Shown: positions 8,099 to 16,798, counted from the stretch's first letter. The stretch is 32,027 bases of DNA from Streptomyces misionensis (GCF_007896895.1 NZ_VOGW01000054.1:11286-43312), one strand, 5' to 3'. The notes: generated by a model not told the origin, from the sequence alone. Translations and numbers: made by a program.

Positions 8099-8401
8099 TT
8101 GGCGCGGCGACGTCGTGGTCGGGCAGACGGGCGGCGCTGTGCTGGGCGGTCAGCTCGCGCATCTCGTCCTCGTCCACCCACGCGGTCGCGGCCACCGCGC
8201 CGGTCCCATCCGCGTCGTGGGGCCGCCGCACACGGGGCCGGCAGCCTGCAACTCGGCGCGCACGCGCTCGACGATGGCGTGCAACGCCAGGTGGGCGGCG
8301 TGCTCGTCCTGGATCGCGCCGGCCAGCAGCCCCTCCACCGCGAGGATCACGACGTGGTGTGCGCTGGGGTCTGTCTCGGGATGGCGGAGGATGGTGCCCA
8401 T
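8095..8401 (-). pseudogene. unknown actinobacterial protein, frameshifted fragment
   Basis: The frame from ATG 8401 reads MGTILRHPETDPSAHHVVIL then AVEGLLAGAIQDEHAAHLAL and stays protein-like to ELQAAGP. At about 8225 the sense frame shifts by one and continues HDADGTGAVAATAWVDEDEM then RELTAQHSAARLPDHDVAA. One C missing from a C-run (ggcccc-acgac) would restore a single protein of at least 100 aa. The 3' end runs straight into the small-peptide remnant, so the C-terminus is also lost. I do not recognise the family. Confidence 0.5.
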
Positions 8402-8891
8402 GCGCGCCTTTTTCGATCACCCCGAGCCCCGTCGCGTCTCGCCGGGCGAGTACCCCATGTGGGACCGGGCTCTCGCCCTCCTCAACCGGGACCTGGCGGT
8501 GACCCGTCCCGAGCAGAAGCCCCTGCAACTGATGGCCTTCCCGCCCCACGACGCGGACGAGCCGGAGAACGTTTACGTCGCTCTCGCCGACGGCCAGTGG
8601 CACGGCAATCACCTGAACCCTCAGGCGGCGGACGCCCCTGCCTCCGCGCTCGCGATCGTCGCCGATGCCGCGCAGGAGACCGTCACCGAGTGCCTGTGGC
8701 AGGCGTGGCCTCTGTGTGCCGAGCACAGCCTGGGCATGCATCCACGGGATACGGACGGGCAACTGTCCTGGTGGTGCGCGGGAGAACGGCTGCATCGCGG
8801 ACCGGGCCACATCCGTGCGGCCGTGGGAGCACTCGACACCCTCGTCCGAGACGGTGGGCGAGTCAACGCCACGCCTTTTGACGGGCATTGA
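8400..8891 (+). CDS. hypothetical protein, 163 aa
   Basis: The start at ATG 8400 gives MRAFFDHPEPRRVSPGEYPM. The protein is soluble, Trp-rich and has no signal peptide. Its second half, LWQAWPLCAEHSLGMHPR then SWWCAGERLHRGPGHIRAAV, pairs C-x-x-H with a later WWC-x-G-x-x-H. This looks like a small metal-binding knuckle seen in unnamed Streptomyces proteins. The N-terminal half (LNRDLAVTRPEQKPLQLMAF) could be an immunity-like or SUKH-like fold, but I cannot assign it. Its ATG overlaps the ATG of the minus-strand remnant in one CATG, leaving no room for separate promoters unless one start is wrong. No strong Shine-Dalgarno sequence. Confidence 0.6.
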   Translation: MRAFFDHPEPRRVSPGEYPMWDRALALLNRDLAVTRPEQKPLQLMAFPPHDADEPENVYVALADGQWHGNHLNPQAADAPASALAIVADAAQETVTECLWQAWPLCAEHSLGMHPRDTDGQLSWWCAGERLHRGPGHIRAAVGALDTLVRDGGRVNATPFDGH

Positions 8892-10084
8892 ACCTGACGT
8901 GACGTGAAGAGGGCCGTGCGAGCCGGGTGTTGTTGTGACGCGATGACGCACAGCCGCCAGCACGCCCAGCGAGTCCGGGCCCGGTGCCGGATCGAGGACC
9001 CGGGCCAGCGGGGACATCGTCGGTCATCCCCCGACCATTCCCAGCCCCGGCCCGGCAGCGCCCGTAACGGTCAGCCGACCGCCATCACCACGCCAAGGCC
9101 CCCACCCCACCAACCCCGGACAGAGCCCTGGCCGGGGCCGGTGCAGCTGTTCCGTTCCGGCGGGACACCGGGCCCCGGACAACGCTGCGGCACGGAGCAG
9201 GACCCCGGGGCACGCCGGCGAACATCCGCGTCACGCAAGAGAGCGAGGCCAAGGCCGGGACGGTCACCGGACCGGCAGCCGGCGACGGCCAGGAGCCGGA
9301 CGGTGCAGCAGGGCTGGACCGAACGGCGAAGGCACCCTCGGACAGCGGCGGCACGGCGCGGCAACTGCACCACGGAAGGCGACGGCACGGGCGAGCGGCA
9401 TCAAGGCCGGGGCCAGGGCAGCAAAGAACGGCCGGACGGCGGCTGGGCAGCAAGCGGGCGGCGCACGGCCCACAGCAGGAACAACCCGGCGGCGAGGACG
9501 GCCCGCAGCAGGGGACGGCTTGGCGGCGGGAACGGTGACGGCGCGGGCGGCAACACCTACGCCAACGACCCTCCGGGCCTCGCGAACGGCGACCGGCCAC
9601 ACGACGGCGCGCCGGACGCGGCGGTCCACACAAACGCGCGACGGCACAGAGGCGGCGAACCACGACGGGGACGGCGGCCCCGGCAGCGAGCCGTGGCGAC
9701 AGCACGGTCCGACGTCGAGACGTCGGGCAGCGGGCACCGTCACGGTGACCACCAGGAGGTTCTCCGGCCTGTCGACGCCCGCAGGTACGGCTGGTGAGGA
9801 ACAATCCGGACCGGAGCCCGTCCGTGCCCTCGCACGTGCCCGGACGGGCGGCCCACCCCTCCCCTGCCGCAGCGCGACCGTGCGGCGAGGTCACGGACTC
9901 ACCGCCCGCCGACGCGGCGGGGCAGCGGCTGGGGCGTACGGGTCGCGGACCCGCGCCCGTTCCAGCCGGTGGGTAGCACCCGCGCTCGCCTGTGCGACCC
10001 GCGAGTCCAGCATCAGGGCGACGGGCTGGCCAGCGGACCGTTCAGCACCCCTGCCCGGCAGGAAACCTGCACAGTGAGGGGGCG
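8892..10084. other. 1.2-kb GC-rich stretch with no supported gene
   Basis: Long open frames exist on both strands here (for example 8904-9797 plus and 9085-9894 minus), but all are low-complexity Arg/Gly/Pro/Ala products without motifs, and no frame shows a consistent third-position pattern. The stretch from about 9940 to 10080 may contain a scrap of a real gene on either strand. I see no repeat array, tRNA or IS end. Confidence 0.5.
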
Positions 10085-10087
10085 CGC

Positions 10088-10290
10088 CAGGCGCTGTCCC
10101 GGTGTCTCGGTGGCGACGGCGAGCTGTTTGCGTTGAGAGTTCGGGAAGCGTGATCGACGCCGCAATCTGTGAGGGCGACCTTGTCGCCGTCCGCCGCCAG
10201 AACTCGGCGGACTCCGGTGACATCGTCGCCGCGCTTTTGGACGGTGAGGCCACGGTCAAACGGATGCGCCGCGAGGCCCGCCCCTGGGAG
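10088..10290 (+). pseudogene. LexA C-terminal (peptidase S24) remnant
   Basis: One frame reads [17 protein letters not shown] up to 10144. After a frame change the next reads [18 protein letters not shown] and then [20 protein letters not shown]. These match the LexA autoprotease domain: Ser of (GD)SMIDA is the nucleophile and Lys of EATVKR its partner. About four bases are missing between RVR and S, deleting the usual Gly-Asp and breaking the frame. No DNA-binding domain precedes it, and the last part of the domain is also missing, so it cannot regulate anything as it stands. Any functional LexA of this organism must lie elsewhere. Confidence 0.7.
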
Positions 10291-10360
10291 GGGGGAGGCC
10301 CCGGCAACGGCGCGGAAGAGACCTCGTGTGGCCGGATGTCATGTCTTCCCTGTGACTTGA

Positions 10361-10966
10361 TCACTTCGAGTCGTAGTACATCCGGAGGAATTCCTCCATC
10401 GCCGCGTCAACGCCGGCGCGGTCACCGGTGGCGAGCAGGTCGAGCAGCAGACCGCGGACGGCGGCGAGTCCCAACCTGGCCCGGCTCCGGGCCATGGCAG
10501 GGTCCGCCCCTGCGGCGACCTCGGCGGCCACGAGCGGCTCCAGCCAATCGTTCACGAGCCCTTCGAGGACTGAGGCGGCCTCGGGGCGGCCCCGCAGCGC
10601 GTGTCCACAAACCTCGAAGAAAAGCCGCTCCTGACCAGCCAGCTGGGGATGCGTCAGCTGCTGCCAGAGGAGCCGCGCAGCGTCCGCGGGCGAGAGACCG
10701 GATTCCATGCGGAGCCGGGACAGTTGATCTCGCTGGCGCTGTTCCGACGTCCGGACGATCTCGGCGAACAGGCGTTCTTTGGAGCCGAAATAGTGGATCA
10801 GCATGCGGTGGCTGACACCGATCGCAGCCCCCAGACCGCGCAGGCTCAGGTTCGTGAGGCCGTGTGCCGCGACGTAGTCAACGGCCGCGTTGACCAGCTG
10901 GGCGCGCCGGCCCCCGTCCGCGACTGACGCGCCTTCGCTCTCGGGATGAGAGCCGTCCGTATGCAC
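10361..10966 (-). CDS. TetR-family transcriptional regulator
   Basis: About 201 aa. The N-terminal TetR DNA-binding domain is clear: [20 protein letters not shown] then [20 protein letters not shown] and [11 protein letters not shown], with the HTH at about residues 42-62. The C-terminal part ([40 protein letters not shown]) is an all-helical ligand-binding domain. The frame is open further upstream to 11029, but that would overlap the divergent gene, so GTG 10966 (or GTG 10969) is the likelier start. It is divergent from an SRPBCC gene, with two matching palindromes in the 49-bp gap. It very probably represses both promoters and releases on binding a small hydrophobic ligand. Confidence 0.85.
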   Translation of the reverse strand: MHTDGSHPESEGASVADGGRRAQLVNAAVDYVAAHGLTNLSLRGLGAAIGVSHRMLIHYFGSKERLFAEIVRTSEQRQRDQLSRLRMESGLSPADAARLLWQQLTHPQLAGQERLFFEVCGHALRGRPEAASVLEGLVNDWLEPLVAAEVAAGADPAMARSRARLGLAAVRGLLLDLLATGDRAGVDAAMEEFLRMYYDSK

Positions 10967-10978
10967 CACGTCGCGAGC

Positions 10979-11016
10979 GTACCAATCGGTACATCTCCTG
11001 TGTACCGTCTGGTACA
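10979..11016. promoter_or_regulatory. two tandem TetR operators, GTACC-N4-GGTAC
   Basis: GTACCAATCGGTAC (10979-10992) and GTACCGTCTGGTAC (11002-11015) are two copies of one palindrome, 23 bp start to start (just over two helical turns). The second extends to TGTACC...GGTACA (11001-11016), so its last base is the A of the ATG start at 11016. The sites fill the gap between the divergent TetR and SRPBCC genes, and bound repressor would cover both starts. Confidence 0.8.
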
Positions 11017-11480
11017 TGAAGTCTGTCACTGTGTCGATCGACGTACTGCAGAGGCCTGAGCAGGTCTATGACTTCCTTGATGTCATGGCTCACCATGAGC
11101 GATTCACCAACCACTACCTGACCGACTGGCGCTACAGCGGCCCCGGCCGCGGCATCGGTGCGTGCGCCACGGTCACAGCCGCTCTGGGCGGCACCAAGAC
11201 CGACATCACCATCGAAGTCGTCAAGGCGGAGCCACCGCGGCGCATCGTCGAGCGGAACGTCAGCGCGGCCGGCCGGCGCCTGGCCCACGGCACCTACACC
11301 ATCGAACCGCTGGGGACCGGCGGGAGCCGCGTGGCATTCACGTACACGTGGATACACGCCCCGGTCACCGACCACCTGCTCGCGGCGGTCGTCCGGGCCA
11401 CGATGCGGCGCGCCAACCGAACGGTCATGCGACGTCTGGCCGCCGAGCTGGCTCGCCACGTGCCCATTGCCGAGCCCTGA
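11016..11480 (+). CDS. SRPBCC-family protein (polyketide cyclase/dehydrase-like)
   Basis: A 154-aa soluble protein. It starts MKSVTVSIDVLQRPEQVYDF then LDVMAHHERFTNHYLTDW, the beta1-alpha1-alpha2 opening of the START/Bet v 1-like SRPBCC fold. It continues with alternating strands (TDITIEVVKAEPPRRIVERN; GGSRVAFTYTWIHAP) and ends in the long helix LLAAVVRATMRRANRTVMRR that covers the ligand cavity. The family binds hydrophobic ligands or acts as a cyclase; no ligand can be assigned. There is no ribosome-binding site: the ATG follows the operator directly, so the mRNA is probably leaderless. The divergent TetR gene and shared operators suggest it is induced by the regulator's ligand. Confidence 0.8.
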   Translation: MKSVTVSIDVLQRPEQVYDFLDVMAHHERFTNHYLTDWRYSGPGRGIGACATVTAALGGTKTDITIEVVKAEPPRRIVERNVSAAGRRLAHGTYTIEPLGTGGSRVAFTYTWIHAPVTDHLLAAVVRATMRRANRTVMRRLAAELARHVPIAEP

Positions 11481-12018
11481 GGCCGGTACATGAAGACCCC
11501 CGGACCTCCCTCTGTGACATCTTCGACTGTACCCCCGAACGACCTCATCAAAGCCGACGGTCGTCAACGCGCAGGTGAAGAAGACCGCGGGGGACAGGGA
11601 GGCACCGCTGCGGCTGACGGGGCACCGGACCACGATCCGGCGCCGGGGGACGGTGTCGTGAAGAAGTACCTCGCCCCGGACCCAAATCCGGCTGCGCAAG
11701 GACCTGGCCGGGGCCGTGACCAGATCTTCGCCCTGCTGAAGCTGGCCGTCGGGAGTCCCTCGGGACGGAGCATGCAGGAGTTCGTCGAGAGGGCCGGGGC
11801 CTGTGCGCCGACGCCCGACTGCCCGCCCTGCGGCGCCGGTTGATCGCCTTGCTGATCGAGGCCGGTTACGGTGCGAAGGTATGGCTGGTGCCCAGCCTCC
11901 AACCTCGGCAAGATGGTGGCGGCCATAAGCTTGCGAGTACAGCAGGTGGGGATGTCAGTCGGCCGCATGTGGTGGCCTGCTGTGGTTGACTCGTGTTTCT
12001 CAATGGCGATGGGAGCTT
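11481..12018. other. degraded coding sequence, not recognised
   Basis: Protein-like stretches appear in several plus frames without a continuous gene: QIFALLKLAVGSPSGRSMQE then FVERAG (about 11724-11800), then in another frame LCADARLPALRRRLIALLIE and AGYGAKVWLVPSL (about 11810-11895). Joined by one frame change near 11800 they would form about 55 residues of one protein. I do not recognise the family. Confidence 0.35.
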
Positions 12019-12335
12019 ATGAGCGACGAAGCGGCGCCCGACTTGACGTGGGAAGAGATCGCAGACTGCTGGCGGCTGGACGAACTCGTCGAGGGCCGTT
12101 TGCGGCCCAGCACGAGCGACGACGTGCTGCCTCTGATGACGATCGGGGCGCTGAGTAGTCGGCAGCCGCTGGATGAGGCCGGCGGCGGAATGCCCTCGAC
12201 GCCATGATGGCGGCAACTGAAGGCGGGGCGGAGGCCGGACCGGAACAGACGCCGCGAGATCCTGCCCGCATCGAACAGACATGCCAGGCCATGTTGCGTG
12301 CCTTCGATGAGGCCCAGCAGCAACGCGAGGTGTGA
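12019..12335 (+). pseudogene. small acidic protein with frameshift
   Basis: ATG 12019, with GGGAG just upstream, reads MSDEAAPDLTWEEIADCWRL then DELVEGRLRPSTSDDVLPLM and PLDEAGG. As read, it ends at 12207 (62 aa). From about 12186 the neighbouring frame carries on naturally as NALDAMMAATEGGAEAGPEQ and ARIEQTCQAMLRAFDEAQQQ to TGA 12333. A one-base loss in the run ggcggcgg explains the break and would restore about 105 aa. An ATG at 12204 could instead start a separate 43-aa product. Function unknown. Confidence 0.5.
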
Positions 12336-12344
12336 CCCGATCGG

Positions 12345-12485
12345 AGACGGCAGCCCCAGAAAGCGCTGCGCCGGCGAGCAGCGCGCGCTGCTCGCCACCC
12401 GAGCGCGGTGCCTGGCCCAGATCCGGCTGGCGTTGCACCGCCCCGGCACTGTTCGATTGGCCGCCGGGGCCTTGGAACTGCTCCT
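12345..12485 (+). other. possible coding remnant
   Basis: A third plus frame looks coding: RKRCAGEQRALLATRARCLA then QIRLALHRPGTVRLAAGALE to TAG at 12508, overlapping the 3' end of the GlxA-type gene by about 25 bases. It may be the tail of the broken gene before it after another frame change, or an unrelated short gene. Confidence 0.3.
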
Positions 12486-13460
12486 TCAGGGACGGAAGGT
12501 GCGGCGGTAGGTGTCGGGTGGGACGCCGACAGTGCGGTGGAAGTGGCGGCGCAGGGTGGTGGCGGTGCCCATGCCGGTGGCCGCGGCGATGGCGTCCACG
12601 GTGGCGTCGGTGGTCTCCAGCAGTTCCTGGGCGTGCCGAATACGCTGGGTGTGGAGCCATTGCAGTGGCGTGGTGCCGGCGAGGTGCTTGAAGTGGCGGC
12701 CGAGGTGGCGTGAGCTCATGCCGGCCTGGCGGGCCAGGTCCTCCACGGTCAGCGGCTGGTCCAGCCGCTCCAGCACCCAGGGGAAGAGCCCGGCCAGCGG
12801 GTGGTTGCCTGGGGCGGGGAGTGGGGTGTCGATGAACTGGGCCTGGCCGCCGTCACGGTGGGGCGGGATGACCAGGCGCCGGGCGATCTTGTTGGCGTTG
12901 GCCGAGCCGTGGTCGAGGCGTACCAGATGCAGGCACAGGTCCATAGCGGCGGCCTTGCCCGCGGAGGTGAGGACGTCGCCGTTGTCGACGTAGAGGACGT
13001 CCGGATCGACGGTGGCCGCCGGGTGGCGCCGGGCCAGTTCCCGCGTGTGGGCCCAGTGTGTGGTGGCGCGCCTGCCGTCGAGCAGTCCTGCCGCACCCAG
13101 GACGAAGGCGCCCGTGCACAGTGAGGCCACACGGGCACCGGCCGCGTGGGCCGCACGCACCGCCTCGACCAGCTCGGCGGGCGGGTCGCGGTCGGTGTCG
13201 GCCCAGCCAGGGACGATCACTGTGTCCGCGTGCACGAGGTGGTCGAGTCCGTGGTCGGGTTCCAGGCGGAAGCGGTCGACGTGCACCGGGCCGCTCCCGC
13301 AGAGGGAGAAGTCGTACCAAGGGTCCACGATGTGGGTCAGGTCGGCTCCGAAGACCTCGACGGCCACGGACAGTTCGTAATGGAGCATGCCGTCGGTGAC
13401 GGCCAGTGCAACAGCAGGCATGTCCGAAACTGTACGTGGCATGTCGTTTCCGACGCTCAC
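12486..13460 (-). CDS. GlxA-family transcriptional regulator (DJ-1/PfpI + AraC HTH)
   Basis: A 324-aa regulator. Residues about 14-190 form a DJ-1/PfpI-like domain, with VASLCTGAFVLGAAGLLDGR (Cys in the nucleophile-elbow position) and ATTHWAHTRELARRHP. Residues about 225-322 are an AraC-type double HTH: LTVEDLARQAGMSSRHLGRH then FKHLAGTTPLQWLHTQRIRH, and DATVDAIAAATGMGTATTLR then RHFHRTVGVPPDTYRRTF. Such proteins usually sense a metabolite through the DJ-1 domain and act as activators. It is divergent from the saccharopine-dehydrogenase-like gene across about 90 bases and so probably controls it. A later ATG at 13421 (MPAVALAVTDGML) is an alternative start. Confidence 0.88.
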   Translation of the reverse strand: MSVGNDMPRTVSDMPAVALAVTDGMLHYELSVAVEVFGADLTHIVDPWYDFSLCGSGPVHVDRFRLEPDHGLDHLVHADTVIVPGWADTDRDPPAELVEAVRAAHAAGARVASLCTGAFVLGAAGLLDGRRATTHWAHTRELARRHPAATVDPDVLYVDNGDVLTSAGKAAAMDLCLHLVRLDHGSANANKIARRLVIPPHRDGGQAQFIDTPLPAPGNHPLAGLFPWVLERLDQPLTVEDLARQAGMSSRHLGRHFKHLAGTTPLQWLHTQRIRHAQELLETTDATVDAIAAATGMGTATTLRRHFHRTVGVPPDTYRRTFRP

Positions 13461-13549
13461 ACGGGGCGCTGCCAGAGGGACAGGATGTGGATGTCAGGCC
13501 GCAGCGGATCAACCTCGCAGCGGGCGTTCGCGTACACGGGAGCGGTCTC

Positions 13550-14593
13550 ATGGGTTCAGGTCAGCTGGTGACGGTGTTCGGTGCCTACGGTCACACCGGG
13601 CGGTTCGTGGTCGCGGAGCTGGCCGCGCGTGGGTTCGTGCCGGTGCTGTCCGGGCGCCACGCGCAGACCTTGGAGGAACTGGCCCACGAGCAAGGGCTGG
13701 AGGCCCGGGTGGCGTCGGTCGACGATCCGGCCTCGCTGGACCGGGCGCTGGCGGGAACGGCGGCGGTCATCAACTGCGCCGGCCCCTTCGCATCGACCAT
13801 CGGCCCAGTGATCGAGGCCGCGCTCCGCGCGAAGATCCCCTACCTGGACGTAGCTGCCGAGCTCGAGGCCAACCTCGACACTTTCGCCCACTACCGCGAG
13901 CGGGCCCGGGACGCGGGAGCGGTGATCGTCCCGGCCATGGCCTTCTTCGGCGGCCTCGGCGACCTGCTGGCCACCGCGGCGATGGGCGACTGGACCGAAG
14001 CCGACGAAGCACACATCGCCTACGCACTCAGCAACTGGCACCCCACCGCCGGTACCCGGCTCTCGGGCGCGGTCTCCCGCGAGCGACGCGGCAACCACCG
14101 CCTGCGCTACAGCGGCGGACAGTGGGAGCACCGCACCGACGCCGCGCCCACTTTGGAGTGGACCTTCCCGGAGCCGATGGGACCCCGACCGGTGATCGGG
14201 GAGTTCACGATGGCGGACGTCGTCACCGTCACCCAGCACCTCTCCATCCCCGATGTGACCACCTACATGAGCGCCGAGGCGGCCCGAGACGTCGCCGACC
14301 CCCATACGCCGACCCCGACCGCCGCCGACGAGAGCGGGCGCTCGAGCCAGACCTTCCTCGTCGACGTCGTCCTCCGCTCCGGTGGAGCCGAACGCCGGGC
14401 CACGGCCGGCGGCCATGACATCTACGCCGTCACCGCGCCCCTCGTCACCGAGGCCCTTGTGCGCATCCTGACCGGCCGCACCAAGTCCGTCGGCGTCGTC
14501 TCCGCCGGCGAGATCTTCGACGCCCCCGACTTCCTGCACGCGCTCAACCCCCACATCACATTCGACCTGCACCCGCAGAAGCAGAACGCCTGA
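13550..14593 (+). CDS. saccharopine dehydrogenase-like NAD(P)-binding oxidoreductase
   Basis: A 347-aa cytosolic protein starting at ATG 13550, with GGGAG 10 bases upstream. The Rossmann motif is VTVFGAYGHTGRFVVAELAA (residues 7-26), followed by VLSGRHAQTLEEL, VASVDDPASLDRALAGTAAV and INCAGPFAST. This is the N-terminal domain shared by saccharopine dehydrogenases and trans-acting enoyl reductases. LDVAAELEANLDTF and VIVPAMAFFGGLGDLLA are also family-like. It probably oxidises or reduces a small carbonyl compound; the substrate is unknown. The frame is open further upstream, but ATG 13550 has the best ribosome site. It is divergent from a GlxA-type regulator, its likely controller. Confidence 0.8.
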   Translation: MGSGQLVTVFGAYGHTGRFVVAELAARGFVPVLSGRHAQTLEELAHEQGLEARVASVDDPASLDRALAGTAAVINCAGPFASTIGPVIEAALRAKIPYLDVAAELEANLDTFAHYRERARDAGAVIVPAMAFFGGLGDLLATAAMGDWTEADEAHIAYALSNWHPTAGTRLSGAVSRERRGNHRLRYSGGQWEHRTDAAPTLEWTFPEPMGPRPVIGEFTMADVVTVTQHLSIPDVTTYMSAEAARDVADPHTPTPTAADESGRSSQTFLVDVVLRSGGAERRATAGGHDIYAVTAPLVTEALVRILTGRTKSVGVVSAGEIFDAPDFLHALNPHITFDLHPQKQNA

Positions 14594-14724
14594 CCCGAGC
14601 CATGCCCGGCCGTCGGGCGCGCGCCCTCAGCGAGCCGTGACGACATGAGCACCGGGGTCCTCGTTCGATTCCCTCACCTGCACGGGTGCTGCCCGAAGTC
14701 CTGAACAAGCGCTGCCCAAACTCG

Positions 14725-14745
14725 GGCTCTGGCCCACTTGTTGTG
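14725..14745 (+). repeat. left inverted repeat of the ISL3 element
   Basis: It begins GGCTCTGGCCCACTTG and continues TTGTG; it is the exact reverse complement of 16799-16819. Confidence 0.8.
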
Positions 14746-14824
14746 GAGACCTAACCGGCGGTGATGTCAGCGGCGTGTGGTGAGATGACCGCGCTCTATC
14801 AGTCTCTGTGGAAGAGGTAGTGAT

Positions 14825-15100
14825 GTGTCCGGGTATCCGTCGCTGACACGTGCTCTGGCCGAGGCGCTGGTCGACGTTCTCTGGTTCGTCGAAGGGTGCG
14901 AGGACGAGCAGATGGACCCGGATGACGCGGTGAAGGTCCTGGAGGGTGTTGCCGCTCTGGTGTCCCATCTGTCGGTTGATCAGCGAAGCGAGTTCATGGA
15001 TTTGCTCGCTTCGATGGCTTCAGAGGAGAAGGACCCATCGCGTCGCGAATTCCTGCTGTCCTTCTCCGAAGGGTTCGGCCTCGTCGAAGAAGGCTCCTGA
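14825..15100 (+). CDS. 91-aa acidic hypothetical protein inside the ISL3 element
   Basis: GTG 14825 has an AGAGG about 10 bases upstream. The product (YPSLTRALAEALVDVLWFVE, then DDAVKVLEGVAALVSHLSVD, QRSEFMDLLASMASEEKDPS and FLLSFSEGFGLVEE) is small, acidic and predicted all-helical, with no cysteine pair or membrane segment. It has normal Streptomyces codon use. The stop lies 9 bases from the convergent transposase stop, and both genes fall between the IS inverted repeats, so it should travel with the element. I do not know a function; accessory, regulatory or stabilising roles are all possible. Confidence 0.65.
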   Translation: MSGYPSLTRALAEALVDVLWFVEGCEDEQMDPDDAVKVLEGVAALVSHLSVDQRSEFMDLLASMASEEKDPSRREFLLSFSEGFGLVEEGS

Positions 15101-15109
15101 CCTGGGTTC

Positions 15110-16699
15110 CTATGTGTAGAGCAGGACCCGCTTGCGGAGGAGTTCGAATCCTGCGCGGCCGAACATCTGACGCTTGAGCATCTTGATTCTGTTGACGTGT
15201 CCTTCCACGACCCCCGAGTTCCAGGGCAGTGTGAGGCCGGCGATGACGGCGTCGAGGTCGCGTTCGAGGTGCTGAGCGAACCTGCTGAGGCTGGGCAGGT
15301 CGGTGGCGGCTCGGGCGGACTCGATCCACTCCGGCAGTCGCTCGCCCTCCAGCTCGGTGACCATGTGGGCGAAGGAGCGGACGTGCTCGGTGAGAACTGT
15401 CAGCTCCGGGCAGTTGGCCAGAACCGCCTTGAGCTGGAGACGGTCGTGTTCGTTCAGGGCGTCGGGGTGGGTGAGGATCCAGCGGGCGACGGCGCGGGCT
15501 GACGGGGGCCGGGGCCCGATGGGCTGAGGCTTGCCTCGCAGGGTCTTTCGGACGTAGTCACGGACGCTGCTGTAGTTGCCCGGATAGCCCTGTTCGCTGA
15601 TCTCCTCCCAGAGCTTCCAGGCGTTGGTGCAACCGTCCTGCCACCGTTGATCGAGGTAGGGCTTGAAGGCATCCAGCCTGGTCGCGCGGCTCTGCCACTG
15701 GCCGGTGAACAGGTCCTCCGGTGTGGTGGCGCGGGAGAAGCGCATGATGGTGTTGAGGCCCATGCCAAGCTGCCGGGCCACGGACCGCTTGCTGTGCCCG
15801 GCGGCGAGGAGCGCGTGAACGGTCGCGTGCTTGACGCGGGTTCGTTTCGCGAACCGGTGACCCGTGGGCCAGGGGGACGCCACTGTCGGCTCCGCCGTCT
15901 CCTGCGGCGCGTCCGGCCGAGCCGGCATCGGGCGCAAGCAGCTGCGGTGCCGGTAGACGCACTTCTCGGCGGCTTCACCCAGGTTGTGCCAGAGGTGCCA
16001 TCGGTCGGCGACCTGGAGGGCCTGCGGGGCGCCACGGGTGGCGCCGTCGGCGAAGAACAGGGCCCGGTCGCGGCAGATGATCTCGATGCCGGGGCGCTCG
16101 GCGAGCCAGGCCGCGAGCGTGTCCGCCTCCCGGTTCGGCAGGAGGTCGATAGGGCGGCGTGTTTCGACGTCGACGAGTACGGTTCCGTAGATACGGCTCT
16201 TGCGCTGAGCGTACTCGTCCACGCGGGGCACGACGGGGGGCGGCTCCGGGAGCGAAGTGACCAGTCGCAGAAGGGTGTTGCGGCTGACCGGAGTTCCCAA
16301 GACGTCCGCCATCCGGGCTCCGGCCCGGCCCGCGAGCGCGAGACCGACCGAGACGAGCATCGACCGGAGCCGTTCCGTTCGACGGCCGAACCGGCGAGTG
16401 AGCCCTGGCACCTGCTCGACGAAGGTCCTGCGCGGACAGGACTCCTCCGCGCAGACGAACCGCCGCACCCTCAGCACCACCACAACGAGCTTGCCCGCCG
16501 ATGGCAGATCGCGGGGAAACCGCAGATAGGAACCGTGTACTCGCCCCGACCGGCACCCGCACGCCGGACAGGCCGCCTGCAGAACCCTGCTCCGGGCCTC
16601 GACCCGGACGACCATGTCGGTCACTGTGACCGACTCCACCACCACGTCCCCCACCGAGGAGAACAGCAACTCAGCGAGCTCCGGCCGAACTTCGTCCAC
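15110..16699 (-). CDS. ISL3-family transposase, full length
   Basis: 529 aa, the usual size for this family. The N-terminus has the ISL3 zinc finger: CPACGCRSGRVHGSYLRFPR, then RRFVCAEESCPRRTF (two CxxC-like pairs). An HTH-like region and DDE core follow, with VPRVDEYAQRKSRIYGTVLV holding the first catalytic Asp, then DVETRRPIDLLPNREADT, the second Asp region in CRDRALFFADGA and QVADRWHLWHNLGEA. A second HTH (HALLAAGHSKRSVARQLGMG) precedes the C-terminal catalytic Glu block, WNSGVVEGHVNRIKMLKRQM. No frameshift or stop was seen, so it may be active. Confidence 0.9.
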   Translation of the reverse strand: MDEVRPELAELLFSSVGDVVVESVTVTDMVVRVEARSRVLQAACPACGCRSGRVHGSYLRFPRDLPSAGKLVVVVLRVRRFVCAEESCPRRTFVEQVPGLTRRFGRRTERLRSMLVSVGLALAGRAGARMADVLGTPVSRNTLLRLVTSLPEPPPVVPRVDEYAQRKSRIYGTVLVDVETRRPIDLLPNREADTLAAWLAERPGIEIICRDRALFFADGATRGAPQALQVADRWHLWHNLGEAAEKCVYRHRSCLRPMPARPDAPQETAEPTVASPWPTGHRFAKRTRVKHATVHALLAAGHSKRSVARQLGMGLNTIMRFSRATTPEDLFTGQWQSRATRLDAFKPYLDQRWQDGCTNAWKLWEEISEQGYPGNYSSVRDYVRKTLRGKPQPIGPRPPSARAVARWILTHPDALNEHDRLQLKAVLANCPELTVLTEHVRSFAHMVTELEGERLPEWIESARAATDLPSLSRFAQHLERDLDAVIAGLTLPWNSGVVEGHVNRIKMLKRQMFGRAGFELLRKRVLLYT

Positions 16700-16798
16700 G
16701 GCGCAGCACTGTCGGCCACGCCGTCCACCGGCCGAGCGGTTTTCGGGCGATCTCAGACATGAGCACGAGGAGATCGACAGTCACTCAGCATACGCGGT

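Noticed and set aside
8904..9797. Long Arg/Gly/Pro-rich frames on both strands
   Set aside because: Low complexity, no motif, no ribosome site and no consistent codon pattern. I treat the stretch as non-coding or too degraded to call.
10361..11029. Longer tetR reading from 11029
   Set aside because: It would overlap the divergent SRPBCC gene and both operators. GTG 10966 or 10969 gives a normal TetR length.
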